This document shows, one piece after another, positions 32,574-40,439 of a stretch of DNA of 64,000 nucleotides. Source of the DNA: Pacificimonas aurantium (GTDB lineage: Bacteria > Pseudomonadota > Alphaproteobacteria > Sphingomonadales > Sphingomonadaceae); contig NZ_JAGSGB010000002.1 in the NCBI RefSeq assembly GCF_020092905.1, positions 62,001-126,000 of the forward strand, in the 5' to 3' direction. The notes beneath the pieces are model-generated. The model was not told where the DNA came from. It saw only the letters and a list, made by a program, of their open reading frames with translations, and ran no database searches. Made by a program: the position numbers and the translations under genes. Positions within the stretch are counted from its first letter, which is position 1. The number at the start of each line of letters is the position of its first letter.

Positions 32574-33452
32574 TCACAGGCGCGCGCCAAAGGTATCGCA
32601 GGACGCTGGGTCGCCCGTTTCATATCCGGTCAGGAACCATTGCTGGCGCTGCGCCGAGGTTCCATGCGTGAAGCTGTCCGGAACCGGCCGCCGCCCGGCG
32701 TTGCGCTGCAGGGTGTCGTCGCCGATCGCATTTGCCGCGGCGACGGCTTCTCCGATGTCGCCGTGGTCGAGATATTCCGAGTTCTCGTTGGCAAAAACGC
32801 CCGCGTAGCAATCGGCCTGCAACTCCATGCGTACCTGCAGCTCGTTCGCCTCCGCCGTCGGCAGGCCCTGCTGCGCGGTGCGGATGCGCTGCGACAGACC
32901 GGACACCGTCTGCACATGATGTCCGACTTCGTGAGCGACGACATAGGCGGCGGCGAAATCGCCCGAACCGCCCATATCCTCGAGCTGCTGGAAGAAACTC
33001 GTATCGATATAGATGGCCTTTTCGGGCGGGCAGTAGAATGGCCCGACGGCGGCCTGCGCAGCACCACATCCGCTGGTTTGGGCATAGCCATCGTAAAAAT
33101 ACAGCATCGGCTCGGGATAGTCCGCACTCGCTTCGGCGAATTCCTCGTCCCACACTGTTTCGGTGTCGGCGAGCATGACGCAGACGAAGGCGTTGATGTC
33201 GCTCATATCGCAGGCATCTGCTGAGTTGGTTTCAGCGCTTTGCGGCACGCTTCCGCCTCCGGCGGGAGGGTTCCCACCGCCGAGTAGCGCAAGCGGGTTC
33301 ACGCCGAAGATCAGCGCAGCGACGACGAGAATGGCAAGCGTTCCGAGCGAGAGGCCGCCTTTCCCGATCGGAAGCGGTATCCCCGCGCTCCGGCGACCGG
33401 ACGACTTATAGCCGACATTTCTGCTTTCCCGCCGTCCTCGCCACTGGACCAT
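32574..33452 (-). CDS. ypfJ: Neutral zinc metallopeptidase, YpfJ/KPN_02809 family
   Basis: A 292-residue membrane-anchored zinc peptidase. A basic cytoplasmic start (MVQWRGRRESRNVG) leads to a transmembrane helix (LGTLAILVVAALIFGVNPLA) and a periplasmic domain with VVAHEVGHHVQ (HExxH) and, 45 residues on, MELQADCYAGVFA supplying the third ligand. YIDTSFFQQLEDMGG and the final GDPASCDTF are family hallmarks. Length matches the family. Substrate unknown. Confidence 0.92.
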   Translation of the reverse strand: MVQWRGRRESRNVGYKSSGRRSAGIPLPIGKGGLSLGTLAILVVAALIFGVNPLALLGGGNPPAGGGSVPQSAETNSADACDMSDINAFVCVMLADTETVWDEEFAEASADYPEPMLYFYDGYAQTSGCGAAQAAVGPFYCPPEKAIYIDTSFFQQLEDMGGSGDFAAAYVVAHEVGHHVQTVSGLSQRIRTAQQGLPTAEANELQVRMELQADCYAGVFANENSEYLDHGDIGEAVAAANAIGDDTLQRNAGRRPVPDSFTHGTSAQRQQWFLTGYETGDPASCDTFGARL

Positions 33453-33488
33453 GTTCGTCTCCCTTTTTCCAAAGGGCAGACGGTTCGC

Positions 33489-35024
33489 TCAGGCAGTTAG
33501 TTCCTGCCCGGCAGGCAGGGGCCATCCAGCCACTTCGAACCGGCGCTCGTCGAAACTGCGCAGTTCCCAGGCGAAGCGCAGGGTCGAAGAGGACCAGTTG
33601 TTGATGATCTTTCCGTCATGCTTGTACCAGCTGTCGCAGCCCGCCGCCCACACTGTCCGGCCCAGCCGCCTCTGCAGCGCCTCGTTCCAGCGGTCCTCGA
33701 CCTCTTCGCGCACATCGACGAAGCGCAGATCCTTACCCAGCACATGCCTGATGATCTTCATCACATAGTCCATCTGCCGCTCTGCCATGAAGATAATGGA
33801 GTTGTGGCCGAGATTGGTGTTGGGACCATAAAGCACTGCCATGTTCGGAAACCCGCTGACCAGTGTGCCCTTGTATCCCTGTGCGCCATCACGCCAAACC
33901 TCCACCAGGCGCTGCCCGTTCCGGCCGGTGACTTCGATGGGCGCCACGAAAGAGGCCGTATCGAACCCGGTTCCCCAGATGATGATTTCCGCGGGAATGC
34001 GCTTGCCGCTTTCCAGTTCGACCCCCGTCTGGTGGACCCGTGCCACTGCATCCGATTCCAGATCCACATTGTCTCTCATCAGAGCAGGATAATAGTCGCT
34101 GGCGATCAGTATGCGTTTGCAGCCGATCGGATAGTCCGGAGTCAGCTGCCGGCGTAGTTCCGGGTCCGGAACCTGCTCTTCCAGATGTTTTCGAGCGCGC
34201 CGTTCCATGACTCTGGCGATGATGCCGTCGGGGTGTCTCATCGCGTGGAAATTCAGTTCGTTCGTCAGATAGATATAGCCGCGCAGCAAGAGGCGCAGCG
34301 GCGGCAGAAGACCGAAAGCGGCCTTCGTACGCCTCGAAAACTCCCGGTCGGGCCTCGGCACCAGCCAGTTCGGCGATCGCTGAATGACAGTCAGGCGTTT
34401 CGCCTGATCGGCGACAGGCGGTACGAATTGGACCGCGCTCGCCCCGGTCCCGACCGCAACGACATTCTTTCCCTCGACATTCGCGGCCTCGTTCCACTCG
34501 GCGGAGTGGAACTGAATGCCGGCGAAGTCGCGCCGGCCGGGTATGTCAGGAACCCGGGGCTTGTTCAGCTGTCCGGTGGCGATGACCAGGAAACGGGCAT
34601 CCCAGCGGCGACCGTCTTTCGCCTCCACATGCCACAAGCCCTGGGCTTCCTCGAAGCGCGCCGCGCTGACCTCAGTGCGCAGAGCGATATGAGCGCGAAG
34701 GCCCTCCTCGGCGGCGGTGTCGCGAAAATAGTCAAGGATTTCGGGCTGCATCGCGAACATTCGCGACCAGTCGGGTTTCGGCCTGAAGGAATAGGAATAA
34801 AGGTGGCTGGGAATGTCGCAACTGGCGCCGGGATATCGGTTATGCAGCCACGTTCCGCCCACGTCCTCGGCCTTCTCCAGCACGACGAAGCTGTGAATGC
34901 CTTCGCGCTTCAGGCGGATGGCGGCCAGCAGACCGGACATGCCCGCGCCGACGATGATGGCAGTCAGGCGCGGCGCCGGAGCGCGGGAGGCCAGGCGGTC
35001 TGCAGCAGGATCGATGTCGGCCAT
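33489..35024 (-). CDS. Flavin-containing monooxygenase (Baeyer-Villiger-like)
   Basis: A 511-residue FAD/NADPH monooxygenase. The FAD motif IIVGAGMSGLLAAIRLKREG, the EKAEDVGGTW loop followed by NRYPGASCDIPSHLY, the NADPH motif VVAVGTGASAVQFVPPVA and GTGFDTA are all as in Baeyer-Villiger enzymes. The fingerprint FxGxxxHxxxW is present in the modified form FAGIQFHSAEW. It may oxidise ketones or related lipophilic substrates. ATG 35024 was chosen because the Rossmann motif begins shortly after; a longer frame reaches into the next gene's promoter. Confidence 0.9.
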   Translation of the reverse strand: MADIDPAADRLASRAPAPRLTAIIVGAGMSGLLAAIRLKREGIHSFVVLEKAEDVGGTWLHNRYPGASCDIPSHLYSYSFRPKPDWSRMFAMQPEILDYFRDTAAEEGLRAHIALRTEVSAARFEEAQGLWHVEAKDGRRWDARFLVIATGQLNKPRVPDIPGRRDFAGIQFHSAEWNEAANVEGKNVVAVGTGASAVQFVPPVADQAKRLTVIQRSPNWLVPRPDREFSRRTKAAFGLLPPLRLLLRGYIYLTNELNFHAMRHPDGIIARVMERRARKHLEEQVPDPELRRQLTPDYPIGCKRILIASDYYPALMRDNVDLESDAVARVHQTGVELESGKRIPAEIIIWGTGFDTASFVAPIEVTGRNGQRLVEVWRDGAQGYKGTLVSGFPNMAVLYGPNTNLGHNSIIFMAERQMDYVMKIIRHVLGKDLRFVDVREEVEDRWNEALQRRLGRTVWAAGCDSWYKHDGKIINNWSSSTLRFAWELRSFDERRFEVAGWPLPAGQELTA

Positions 35025-35151
35025 GGGCTGAGTATGCCATAGTTTGCACCGCTGTGTAGCGGGTGCATTGGGGAGGCGGACTTTCCGCTTTCTTCCGGGC
35101 AGGAAAGCGGTCGAAGTTCGGTACAAAAAGGACCCAAGGGAGGAATTAGCC

Positions 35152-35532
35152 ATGATCGGATATGCATTCGTCGGTACGAACAATCTGGACGCGTCGCTGG
35201 CGTTCTACGACAAGCTTGCAGAGGCGCTGGACGGCAAGCGCCTGTTCCAGGTGCCGGAAGGGCGCGGCTGGTTTTACGGTAACGGGCAGGGCGCCATGCT
35301 TGCCGTGGCGACACCCTACGACAAGGAAAAGGCGAGCTGCGGAAACGGCGCGATGATCGCCCTCGTCTGTCCGGATACAGAGACGGTCGACAAGGCGTAC
35401 CAGACCGCAATCGACGCGGGAGCCAAGGGAGACGGCGAACCCGGCTGGCGGATCGAGAATGTCTTTTACGGTGCCTATTTCTACGACCCGTGCGGCAACA
35501 AGATTTGCGTCTACAAGATGAATATGGGTTGA
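35152..35532 (+). CDS. VOC family (glyoxalase-like) protein
   Basis: A 126-residue single-domain glyoxalase/bleomycin-resistance fold. IGYAFVGTNNLDASLAFYDK gives the first beta-alpha-beta module and FYGAYFYDPCGNKICVYK the final strand pair. The usual metal-binding Glu and His positions are not clear, so catalysis is uncertain. GGGAGGAA precedes ATG 35152, which excludes the longer frame. It is divergent from the monooxygenase. Confidence 0.88.
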   Translation: MIGYAFVGTNNLDASLAFYDKLAEALDGKRLFQVPEGRGWFYGNGQGAMLAVATPYDKEKASCGNGAMIALVCPDTETVDKAYQTAIDAGAKGDGEPGWRIENVFYGAYFYDPCGNKICVYKMNMG

Positions 35533-35579
35533 GTCCGGTTCGTCCCGACGCCATAGTCGGCGTCAAGTTCAATCAAGCG

Positions 35580-35593
35580 AAAGGAGGTGATCC
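35580..35593 (+). promoter_or_regulatory. Ribosome-binding site fully complementary to the 16S rRNA 3' end
   Basis: AAAGGAGGTGATCC can pair with all of GGATCACCUCCUUU at the 3' end of 16S rRNA. GGAGG ends seven bases before an ATG. Natural Shine-Dalgarno sequences rarely exceed 6-8 paired bases. Confidence 0.8.
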
Positions 35594-35594
35594 G

Positions 35595-35651
35595 ATGTCT
35601 CATGGTTCAGTTAAGGGGTCGGTTCAGCCTTCCGGAACGACTGCCGCCTAA
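35595..35651 (+). CDS. 18-residue mini-protein behind an extreme Shine-Dalgarno
   Basis: ATG at 35595 encodes MSHGSVKGSVQPSGTTAA and stops at TAA. The sequence is hydrophilic, rich in Ser, Gly and Thr, and has no signal or membrane segment. It follows the VOC gene by 62 bases after a small hairpin (GACGCC-N6-GGCGTC at 35549-35566) and is followed by a stable hairpin at 35709-35738, so it may be a separate small transcript. Function unknown; a ribosome-binding or sequestering RNA is an alternative to a true mini-protein. Confidence 0.5.
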   Translation: MSHGSVKGSVQPSGTTAA

Positions 35652-35708
35652 CCAAGCGGCGTTACAGGGTCCTCCGGGTCGGACTACCGGCCGCTGATCC
35701 ATGTTTGC

Positions 35709-35738
35709 GGGCCGTCCGGGCATTTGCCCGGGCGGTCC
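35709..35738 (+). terminator. Terminator-like hairpin after the mini-ORF
   Basis: GGGCCGTCCGGGC pairs with GCCCGGGCGGTCC over an ATTT loop (two non-Watson-Crick positions), followed by GTTTCATTT. It probably ends the mini-ORF transcript; the T-tract is modest. Confidence 0.6.
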
Positions 35739-35773
35739 GTTTCATTTCCGGCGAGGTCATTTTCGAGAAGATA

Positions 35774-36307
35774 ATGCGCATTCCCCACCTTGCCTTCCCG
35801 CTGCTGATTGCCGCCTGCGGCAACTATTCGCTCCCCACCGAAGCGGAGCAGGCCGAAGCCCGGGAAGAACTTCCCGCCAGTTTCGAGGCGGTCGCCAGGG
35901 CGGACCGTGCCGATGGCCGCGCCGTATCGCTGCGCTGGCAGGTCGAAGACGCAGACTTCGGCGCCGACCTCTGGTCCTGGACCGAGATCGAGATCGTCGC
36001 GGAAACGACCGTAGAGGCGACCAAGGCCGTGCGGAGCATTCGCAGCGTCAGCCTTGACCCGGACGATCTGCGCAAACAGGTGCCCGCAGCCTATCTTCAG
36101 GATGCCTGGGCGCTGAAACTGCTTTGCGAGCAGCCGGGCTGTATCCGCATCAAGGAGCGCCGCGAGGCGCTGAACGGAGGCGAGGTGACCGACCACGCCG
36201 AGGACACACGCCGGGTGAACGAGCATGCGCTCCTGTTCCACGGTTACGAGGCCCGCGACCGCGCCATCGTCCTGGTGCGGCAGGCGATCGGCGCACCGCC
36301 CCGCTAG
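35774..36307 (+). CDS. Lipoprotein, unknown function
   Basis: A 177-residue lipoprotein: MRIPHLAFPLLIAACGN gives a clean lipobox. The mature part is acidic, with a helical start (TEAEQAEAREELPASFEAVA) and alternating strands; two cysteines (LLCEQPGC) may form a disulfide. The longer upstream frame lacks a signal, so ATG 35774 is preferred. I do not recognise the family. Confidence 0.75.
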   Translation: MRIPHLAFPLLIAACGNYSLPTEAEQAEAREELPASFEAVARADRADGRAVSLRWQVEDADFGADLWSWTEIEIVAETTVEATKAVRSIRSVSLDPDDLRKQVPAAYLQDAWALKLLCEQPGCIRIKERREALNGGEVTDHAEDTRRVNEHALLFHGYEARDRAIVLVRQAIGAPPR

Positions 36308-36366
36308 ATTGCCCCGTCAACCCATCGGCCAATGAGGCGCAGGAGTGGCTTGCCGGGAGGGGGCCC

Positions 36367-36945
36367 CTATTCGGGCGGCATCAGCACCGTATCGACGATG
36401 TGAAGCGTGCCGTTCGCCAACGGAATGTCGGTTTCCACCAGCCGGGCCTGGGTGCCGCGGCCGTCGAGGATGACGGGTTCGCCCTCCTCGGTCAGCTCGG
36501 CGGTCAGCTGATAATTGTTCGACGTCGTCATGGAGGCGGTGTCGTCGCTGCCGCCCTCAAGGCTCGCCATCAGTTCCTGCGAGCTCATCTCGCTGCGGAG
36601 GAGGTGATAGCCGAGCAGCTGGCGGAGCGTGCTGGCATTTTCCTCCGCCGTCAGGAATTCCAGCGTCGAGGGGTCGACCTTCTCGAAGGCCTCGTTTGTC
36701 GGGGCGAAAAGGGTAAGGGAGCGCGCGCCCTCGAGCGCCGGTCCCATGTTGGTCTGGGTCATCAGCCCGGCGAGCGTCGAAAGCTCCTCCCGCTCGGCAA
36801 GCGCCTCGGCGGCCTGCGGGCCCGCCGGCTCTTCGGCGGCGACTTCCTCGTCAATCTTGAGCCGCGGATCACGCTGCGGTTCGTCGCAGCCCGCCGTCGA
36901 GACGAGCAGTGCGGCCGTCAGACCGGTGGCAAACACCATCTTCAT
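36367..36945 (-). CDS. Fasciclin (FAS1) domain lipoprotein
   Basis: A 192-residue lipoprotein with lipobox VSTAGCDE. The FAS1 domain spans about residues 55-190: STLAGLMTQTNMGPALEG, LTLFAPTNEAFEKVDPSTLE (H1 motif), LLGYHLLRSEMSS and NGTLHIVDTVLMPPE (H2 motif). FAS1 proteins take part in adhesion and surface contacts. ATG 36945 behind GGGGAGG is the natural start; the longer frame runs through the promoter. Confidence 0.92.
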   Translation of the reverse strand: MKMVFATGLTAALLVSTAGCDEPQRDPRLKIDEEVAAEEPAGPQAAEALAEREELSTLAGLMTQTNMGPALEGARSLTLFAPTNEAFEKVDPSTLEFLTAEENASTLRQLLGYHLLRSEMSSQELMASLEGGSDDTASMTTSNNYQLTAELTEEGEPVILDGRGTQARLVETDIPLANGTLHIVDTVLMPPE

Positions 36946-37188
36946 AGTAGACCTCCCCAAATTTTCGTTCGGGCGCCCCGAATTCTCGTGCCGGGTGCAC
37001 CCTTCCGACATCGAAGTGTAACCGGTCGATCCGACTTCGCAAGGCTTCCTTTCGGGGGCGAAAACGCAGTCCCCGAAAGTGTGGGCCGGACCCCATCGCC
37101 CTGACCTTGGCACCCCGACCTCGGGACCCTGACCTGAGGACCCTGGGCCCGGTTACCGCGTTGACCTGCCGACAGAAGGAGACAGGAC

Positions 37189-37317
37189 ATGAGCGGCAAG
37201 GACAGCAACCGGCCCGACAGCGACCACCCCCACAGCCCGACCCCGCGCGAGAAAACGCGCGAAGAGGGCAAACCCGATCCGAAGGGCGGCGAGGGGCTGA
37301 AGGACAAGCGGCCCTAG
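37189..37317 (+). CDS. Small hydrophilic protein, 42 residues
   Basis: ATG at 37189 behind AGAAGGAG, encoding MSGKDSNRPDSDHPHSPTPR and a Lys/Glu/Gly-rich end (GEGLKDKRP). It is charged, Pro-rich and probably disordered, like many stress-type small proteins in this group. The strong ribosome-binding site supports it. It stands alone between the fasciclin and DUF2721 genes, both on the other strand. Confidence 0.6.
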   Translation: MSGKDSNRPDSDHPHSPTPREKTREEGKPDPKGGEGLKDKRP

Positions 37318-37347
37318 GGCTTCCCCTTACTCCAGAGTCCCCTCACG

Positions 37348-37881
37348 CTATAATCGCGGTCCCGTCGGCGGGAGCGCGGAGGCGGTGCGGCGCGCGCGCA
37401 GCCCCTTCTGCGCGGTGCGGGTTTCGAGGAGGAAGGCCACAAGCCCGAAGACAATGAGGATCATCGCCAGGACGAACAGGAGCGCCACCGCAGTCCCGAG
37501 ACGGGGCGGCACGAAGGGCGCGACGAACAGGATGGCGACGGTAAGGGCGACGCACAGCGCGGCGGCGACCGAACAGAAGATCGCCGTGTTGATGAGGCCG
37601 GTGCGCCGTTCGAGATAGGGCAGCTCCTCCGCCGCGATCGAGCGGCGGCGCTCGTCATAGCTTTCGAATTCGGCCTCGATCCGCCGCGCGCGGTCGACGA
37701 CGCGGCCGAGGCGGCTGGTGAGGACATTGAGCAGGCTGCCAATGCCGACGATCAGGAAGGCGGGGGCCAGAGCAAGCTCCAACGTATGCGCCAGGCTCGC
37801 GGTGTCGGCAGTGCGCGCCGCGACATTCGCGGTCGTTTCGGCAACGCTGCCGAGAATGGGACTGACGACGGGAATGCCCAT
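37348..37881 (-). CDS. DUF2721 membrane protein
   Basis: A 177-residue protein of the DUF2721 family. Helix LELALAPAFLIVGIGSLLNV, the conserved polar stretch TSRLGRVVDRARRIE and paired C-terminal helices (AIFCSVAAALCVALTVAILF; VALLFVLAMILIVFGLVAFL) fit the family layout of three membrane segments. Function is unknown. Confidence 0.88.
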   Translation of the reverse strand: MGIPVVSPILGSVAETTANVAARTADTASLAHTLELALAPAFLIVGIGSLLNVLTSRLGRVVDRARRIEAEFESYDERRRSIAAEELPYLERRTGLINTAIFCSVAAALCVALTVAILFVAPFVPPRLGTAVALLFVLAMILIVFGLVAFLLETRTAQKGLRARRTASALPPTGPRL

Positions 37882-37914
37882 GACCCTGTACCCTTAACGC
37901 CTTTCCCGCATGCG

Positions 37915-37947
37915 AACAGGGCCGCCGGACGAACCGGCAGCCCTGTT
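37915..37947. terminator. Strong inverted repeat, terminator-like
   Basis: AACAGGG-C-GCCGG ... CCGGC-GCCCTGTT between two minus-strand genes. The stem is long and GC-rich; the T-tract is weak on both strands (TTTGTAGTTT on plus). It may end transcription from the DUF2383 gene. Confidence 0.5.
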
Positions 37948-37964
37948 TGTAGTTTCTGAACCGA

Positions 37965-38005
37965 GATGATTTCCGGCGGCATGCGCCACCTTCATTGCCA
38001 CCCGG
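37965..38005. repeat. REP-like hairpin element, copy A
   Basis: A 41-bp element beginning GATGATTTCCGGCGGC and ending CACCCGG, with stem GGCGGC / GCCACC around a 4-base loop ATGC. Two more copies lie at 38020 and 38642. Confidence 0.85.
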
Positions 38006-38019
38006 TTAGTGTTGGCTGG

Positions 38020-38060
38020 GATGATTTCCGGTGGCGGTCGCCACCTTCATGGCCACCCGG
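38020..38060. repeat. REP-like hairpin element, copy B
   Basis: Same 41-bp layout with perfect stem GGTGGC / GCCACC and loop GGTC; starts 55 bases after copy A. The stem is kept while the loop differs. Confidence 0.85.
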
Positions 38061-38072
38061 CTGGGAGTCTCC

Positions 38073-38525
38073 TTACGCGGCTTCTTCGTAGCGTTCCTCG
38101 AACATGTCGGTGATGCGTTCGCCGGCACGAATCTCGGTCAGCGCGTTTTCGATGACCATCAGCGTCTTCGGTTCGTCCTTGAGCAGCCCGCCGTCGATGA
38201 CAGCCTCGAACTTCTTCCTGATATAGTCCTCGCCCTCCTCGGCATTGTCGGTCGCGGCCTTGTTCGAGTCGAACAGCCGGTCGGTCAGCTTCGTCCAGAT
38301 GCGGTGAAGGTCGCCGGTGACGGTGCCCTCGGTCCGCGCTTCGCCGCCGACGCGGACAAGCTCGTCGTTGAGCTTCGCCACGGTCTCGCGGCGGTTCTGG
38401 GCGCGGTCGCGAAAGGCGGTCTTCACGGCCGGATTGTCGGCGCGCTCGGCAACCAGTTCATAGCCGCGCACCGAGTCGATGGCAGTGTCGGTCAGGGTTT
38501 CGAGAGTCTTGATAGCGGTATTCAA
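38073..38525 (-). CDS. PA2169/DUF2383 four-helix-bundle protein
   Basis: A 150-residue ferritin-like helical protein of the DUF2383/PA2169 family: AIKTLETLTDTAIDSVRGYE, AVKTAFRDRAQNRRETVAKL and the C-terminal TDMFEERY. These proteins are stress-induced in many proteobacteria; their function is unknown. AGGAGG precedes the ATG, and a perfect EcfG promoter lies 52 bases upstream, which places it in the general stress response. REP-like hairpins flank the gene on both sides. Confidence 0.9.
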   Translation of the reverse strand: MNTAIKTLETLTDTAIDSVRGYELVAERADNPAVKTAFRDRAQNRRETVAKLNDELVRVGGEARTEGTVTGDLHRIWTKLTDRLFDSNKAATDNAEEGEDYIRKKFEAVIDGGLLKDEPKTLMVIENALTEIRAGERITDMFEERYEEAA

Positions 38526-38576
38526 AAGGGGCCTCCTAATCGTTGAAACAACGTGATTTTGTCTATTGCCCCAACC

Positions 38577-38601
38577 AACGGGAGAGACGAGCGATTGTTC
38601 C
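38577..38601 (-). promoter_or_regulatory. EcfG-type general stress promoter of the DUF2383 gene
   Basis: On the minus strand GGAAC-N16-CGTT, a perfect match to the EcfG consensus, followed by GGTTGGGG exactly as at the promoter at 25475-25499. Confidence 0.88.
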
Positions 38602-38641
38602 GGAATGTACTAGGCCGAAATGATTTCATTCATCCGGCCGG

Positions 38642-38682
38642 GATGATTTTCGGCGGCCTATGCCACCTTCATTGCCACCCAG
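38642..38682. repeat. REP-like hairpin element, copy C
   Basis: Third 41-bp copy with stem GGCGGC / GCCACC and loop CTAT, on the upstream side of the DUF2383 gene. Confidence 0.85.
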
Positions 38683-38707
38683 CCTGGGCGAAGCCCCAAA
38701 TCCTATA

Positions 38708-38745
38708 TAGGTCACACTAGGTCACACCTCAGCGCGCGTGTGCGC
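38708..38745 (-). repeat. Right copy of the 38-bp inverted repeat
   Basis: Reverse complement of 24269-24306 with one mismatch: two TGTGACCTA units and GCGCACACGCGCGC. Further alternating purine-pyrimidine tracts follow up to about 38790. Confidence 0.9.
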
Positions 38746-38880
38746 CCGCCTGCGCGTGTGTACGCGCGGGCGTACGCGCGTGGGTGCATGAGAGGGGCGC
38801 ATGAGAGGATGAGGTTGCGGCGCATGGGTCGGCGCCCGGCCTCAGTGACCCGCCTCGGTGTTCCGCCTCGAGCCTCCGCC

Positions 38881-39729
38881 TCAGTCCTCGCCGGGACGGG
38901 GGCGGCGCTCCAGACCCTCCACGACCGAGCGGTAATGCGCGAACATCGTATCGGTGGGCGTGTCCGACAGCATGCGCTCCGCCGCCGCCTCGCGGCGCAG
39001 CTCCTCCGCCTGCCGCGCGAGCGCCGCCTGCTCGCCGGCAGGACGCTGCCCGCGCCGGGTAATGGCGTTGAGGATGGCGGGCAGGCCGCGCGGGGACCCC
39101 GAAGCGCCGAGCGGGGTGGGGGAGGCGTGTGGCCCGCTCGCGCCCCTGCCGCTCCCTCTTCCGGCGATCCTGCCGCCGTGCATATGCGTGAGCAGGAAGA
39201 TGAGCAGGCGGTTGTCCTGACGCATGCGGCGGCCGGTGACGACGCCGTCGCGGTCGCAGATCACCTCCTCATTGCCCTCCAGCGCGCGTTCGAGCGCGAT
39301 GTCGGCCAGGCTCTCGCCCGCTACCGCGAGCGCGGCGGTCCAGCCCTCCGCGAACAGGCGCTGGTCGGTGCGGCGGCGGAAGCGATAGGCGGATTCGCGG
39401 CTGAGCCCGACGGCGTCGGCGGCGTAGGAGACGCAGCCCGTTTCGGCGAGGGTTTCGAGAAAGCGCCGCTGCACAGCCGGGGTCCATTGCCGCCGGTGCA
39501 CGGGGCCCTGGAAGGGGCCGGGCGGCAAATTGTCGTCGGCGGGCGACTGGTCCGGGAAATGGGCCGGCATCGTGACGTTGGACTGGGCGTTGGAAAGGGA
39601 CCCGGACTGGCCCGGGATGGGGAGCGGTGCGGGCGAGGCCGTCGGCTCGGCCAGTCCGGGTGCGGTGTCGGGAGCGAAAGGTCGTGCGGGGGTCTCGTCG
39701 GGAATGTGCGGAAAGCTGTCTCTGCTCAT
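38881..39729 (-). CDS. Helix-turn-helix protein resembling terminase small subunits
   Basis: A 282-residue protein. Residues 80-125 hold a helix-turn-helix: RRFLETLAETGCVSYAADAV then GLSRESAYRFRRR, the arrangement seen in phage terminase small subunits and related DNA-binding proteins. The N-terminal 75 residues are Pro/Ser-rich and probably disordered; the C-terminus is Arg/Ala-rich. No other phage genes are near, so it is more likely a domesticated regulator. The 38-bp repeat lies 135 bases past its 3' end. Function unknown. Confidence 0.7.
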   Translation of the reverse strand: MSRDSFPHIPDETPARPFAPDTAPGLAEPTASPAPLPIPGQSGSLSNAQSNVTMPAHFPDQSPADDNLPPGPFQGPVHRRQWTPAVQRRFLETLAETGCVSYAADAVGLSRESAYRFRRRTDQRLFAEGWTAALAVAGESLADIALERALEGNEEVICDRDGVVTGRRMRQDNRLLIFLLTHMHGGRIAGRGSGRGASGPHASPTPLGASGSPRGLPAILNAITRRGQRPAGEQAALARQAEELRREAAAERMLSDTPTDTMFAHYRSVVEGLERRPRPGED

Positions 39730-39884
39730 GTCTGCCTCCTTCGGGTCGGCTCCCGCGAGAGGCGGAAGCGCTAGGGGGCAACCGGAGTATGCAGAGACTC
39801 TCCTATTCTTGAAGAGGGTTGCGTGGCGGCGTGGGGTGAGGCCTGGACGGGGGGCGATGACTAGCCGAAGCTAGGGAGGAGCGT

Positions 39885-40439
39885 GTGGAAGACGTTGAAC
39901 ACAGCCCGTTCGTCGGGCGGGAGTACCGGCCTGGTGGCATCGCGATTGCCGGTCACTCGCACTATTTGGACCCGCCCGAACAGGACCGCTCCGAACTGAC
40001 CATCGAAGTGCTTGAGCGGATTACCAGCGGCCGGGAGGACTATTTCTTCTTCCGGGCCATCATGCGGGCCTTTGACAGCAGTGACCCGAAATTGTTCTGG
40101 GCCGACAAAGTGTTTTTCAACATCCTGCCGAGTTCGATCGGCACGTCCGCGCAGATGTCCGGGCATGGCACGCCCGCGCAATGGGATCGTCTGGGTCCCC
40201 GGATGTTCGAGATCCTGGACAGACACCAACCATCTCGGCTGTTCGTGTTTTCGGTCAAGGCCTGGCGCGCGATGCCAAACGGGGCGCAGTTCGAAGCGTC
40301 ACCCACGCCGGAGCGGACCTGGTACGCTCAGAAGGGAGGCGAAACGCTTGCCATCGGCATCCGTCACCCGCGCGGGGCAAGAACCGAGCATCTGAGAGAT
40401 AACGTCAAAGTAGCTCTAAACTATTCCGTTGCGAGGTAG
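39885..40439 (+). CDS. Uncharacterised protein of the GESHY (UDG-like) type
   Basis: A 184-residue protein starting at GTG behind AGGGAGGAG. The start SPFVGREYRPGGIAIAGHSHY resembles uncharacterised proteins with a uracil-DNA-glycosylase-like fold that begin PF-G-Y ... ILGESHY, here with AGHSHY. The later FFNILPSSIG and LFVFSVKAWRAMP fit the same pattern. Activity is unproven in the family. It lies beside, and convergent with, the DarTG pair, which makes a defence-related role possible but not shown. Confidence 0.65.
   Translation: MEDVEHSPFVGREYRPGGIAIAGHSHYLDPPEQDRSELTIEVLERITSGREDYFFFRAIMRAFDSSDPKLFWADKVFFNILPSSIGTSAQMSGHGTPAQWDRLGPRMFEILDRHQPSRLFVFSVKAWRAMPNGAQFEASPTPERTWYAQKGGETLAIGIRHPRGARTEHLRDNVKVALNYSVAR

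Noticed and set aside
35595-35651. Fossil of 16S rDNA 3' end on the minus strand
   Set aside because: The match stops right after the 14-15 bases complementary to the anti-Shine-Dalgarno tail; neighbouring bases do not follow rRNA.
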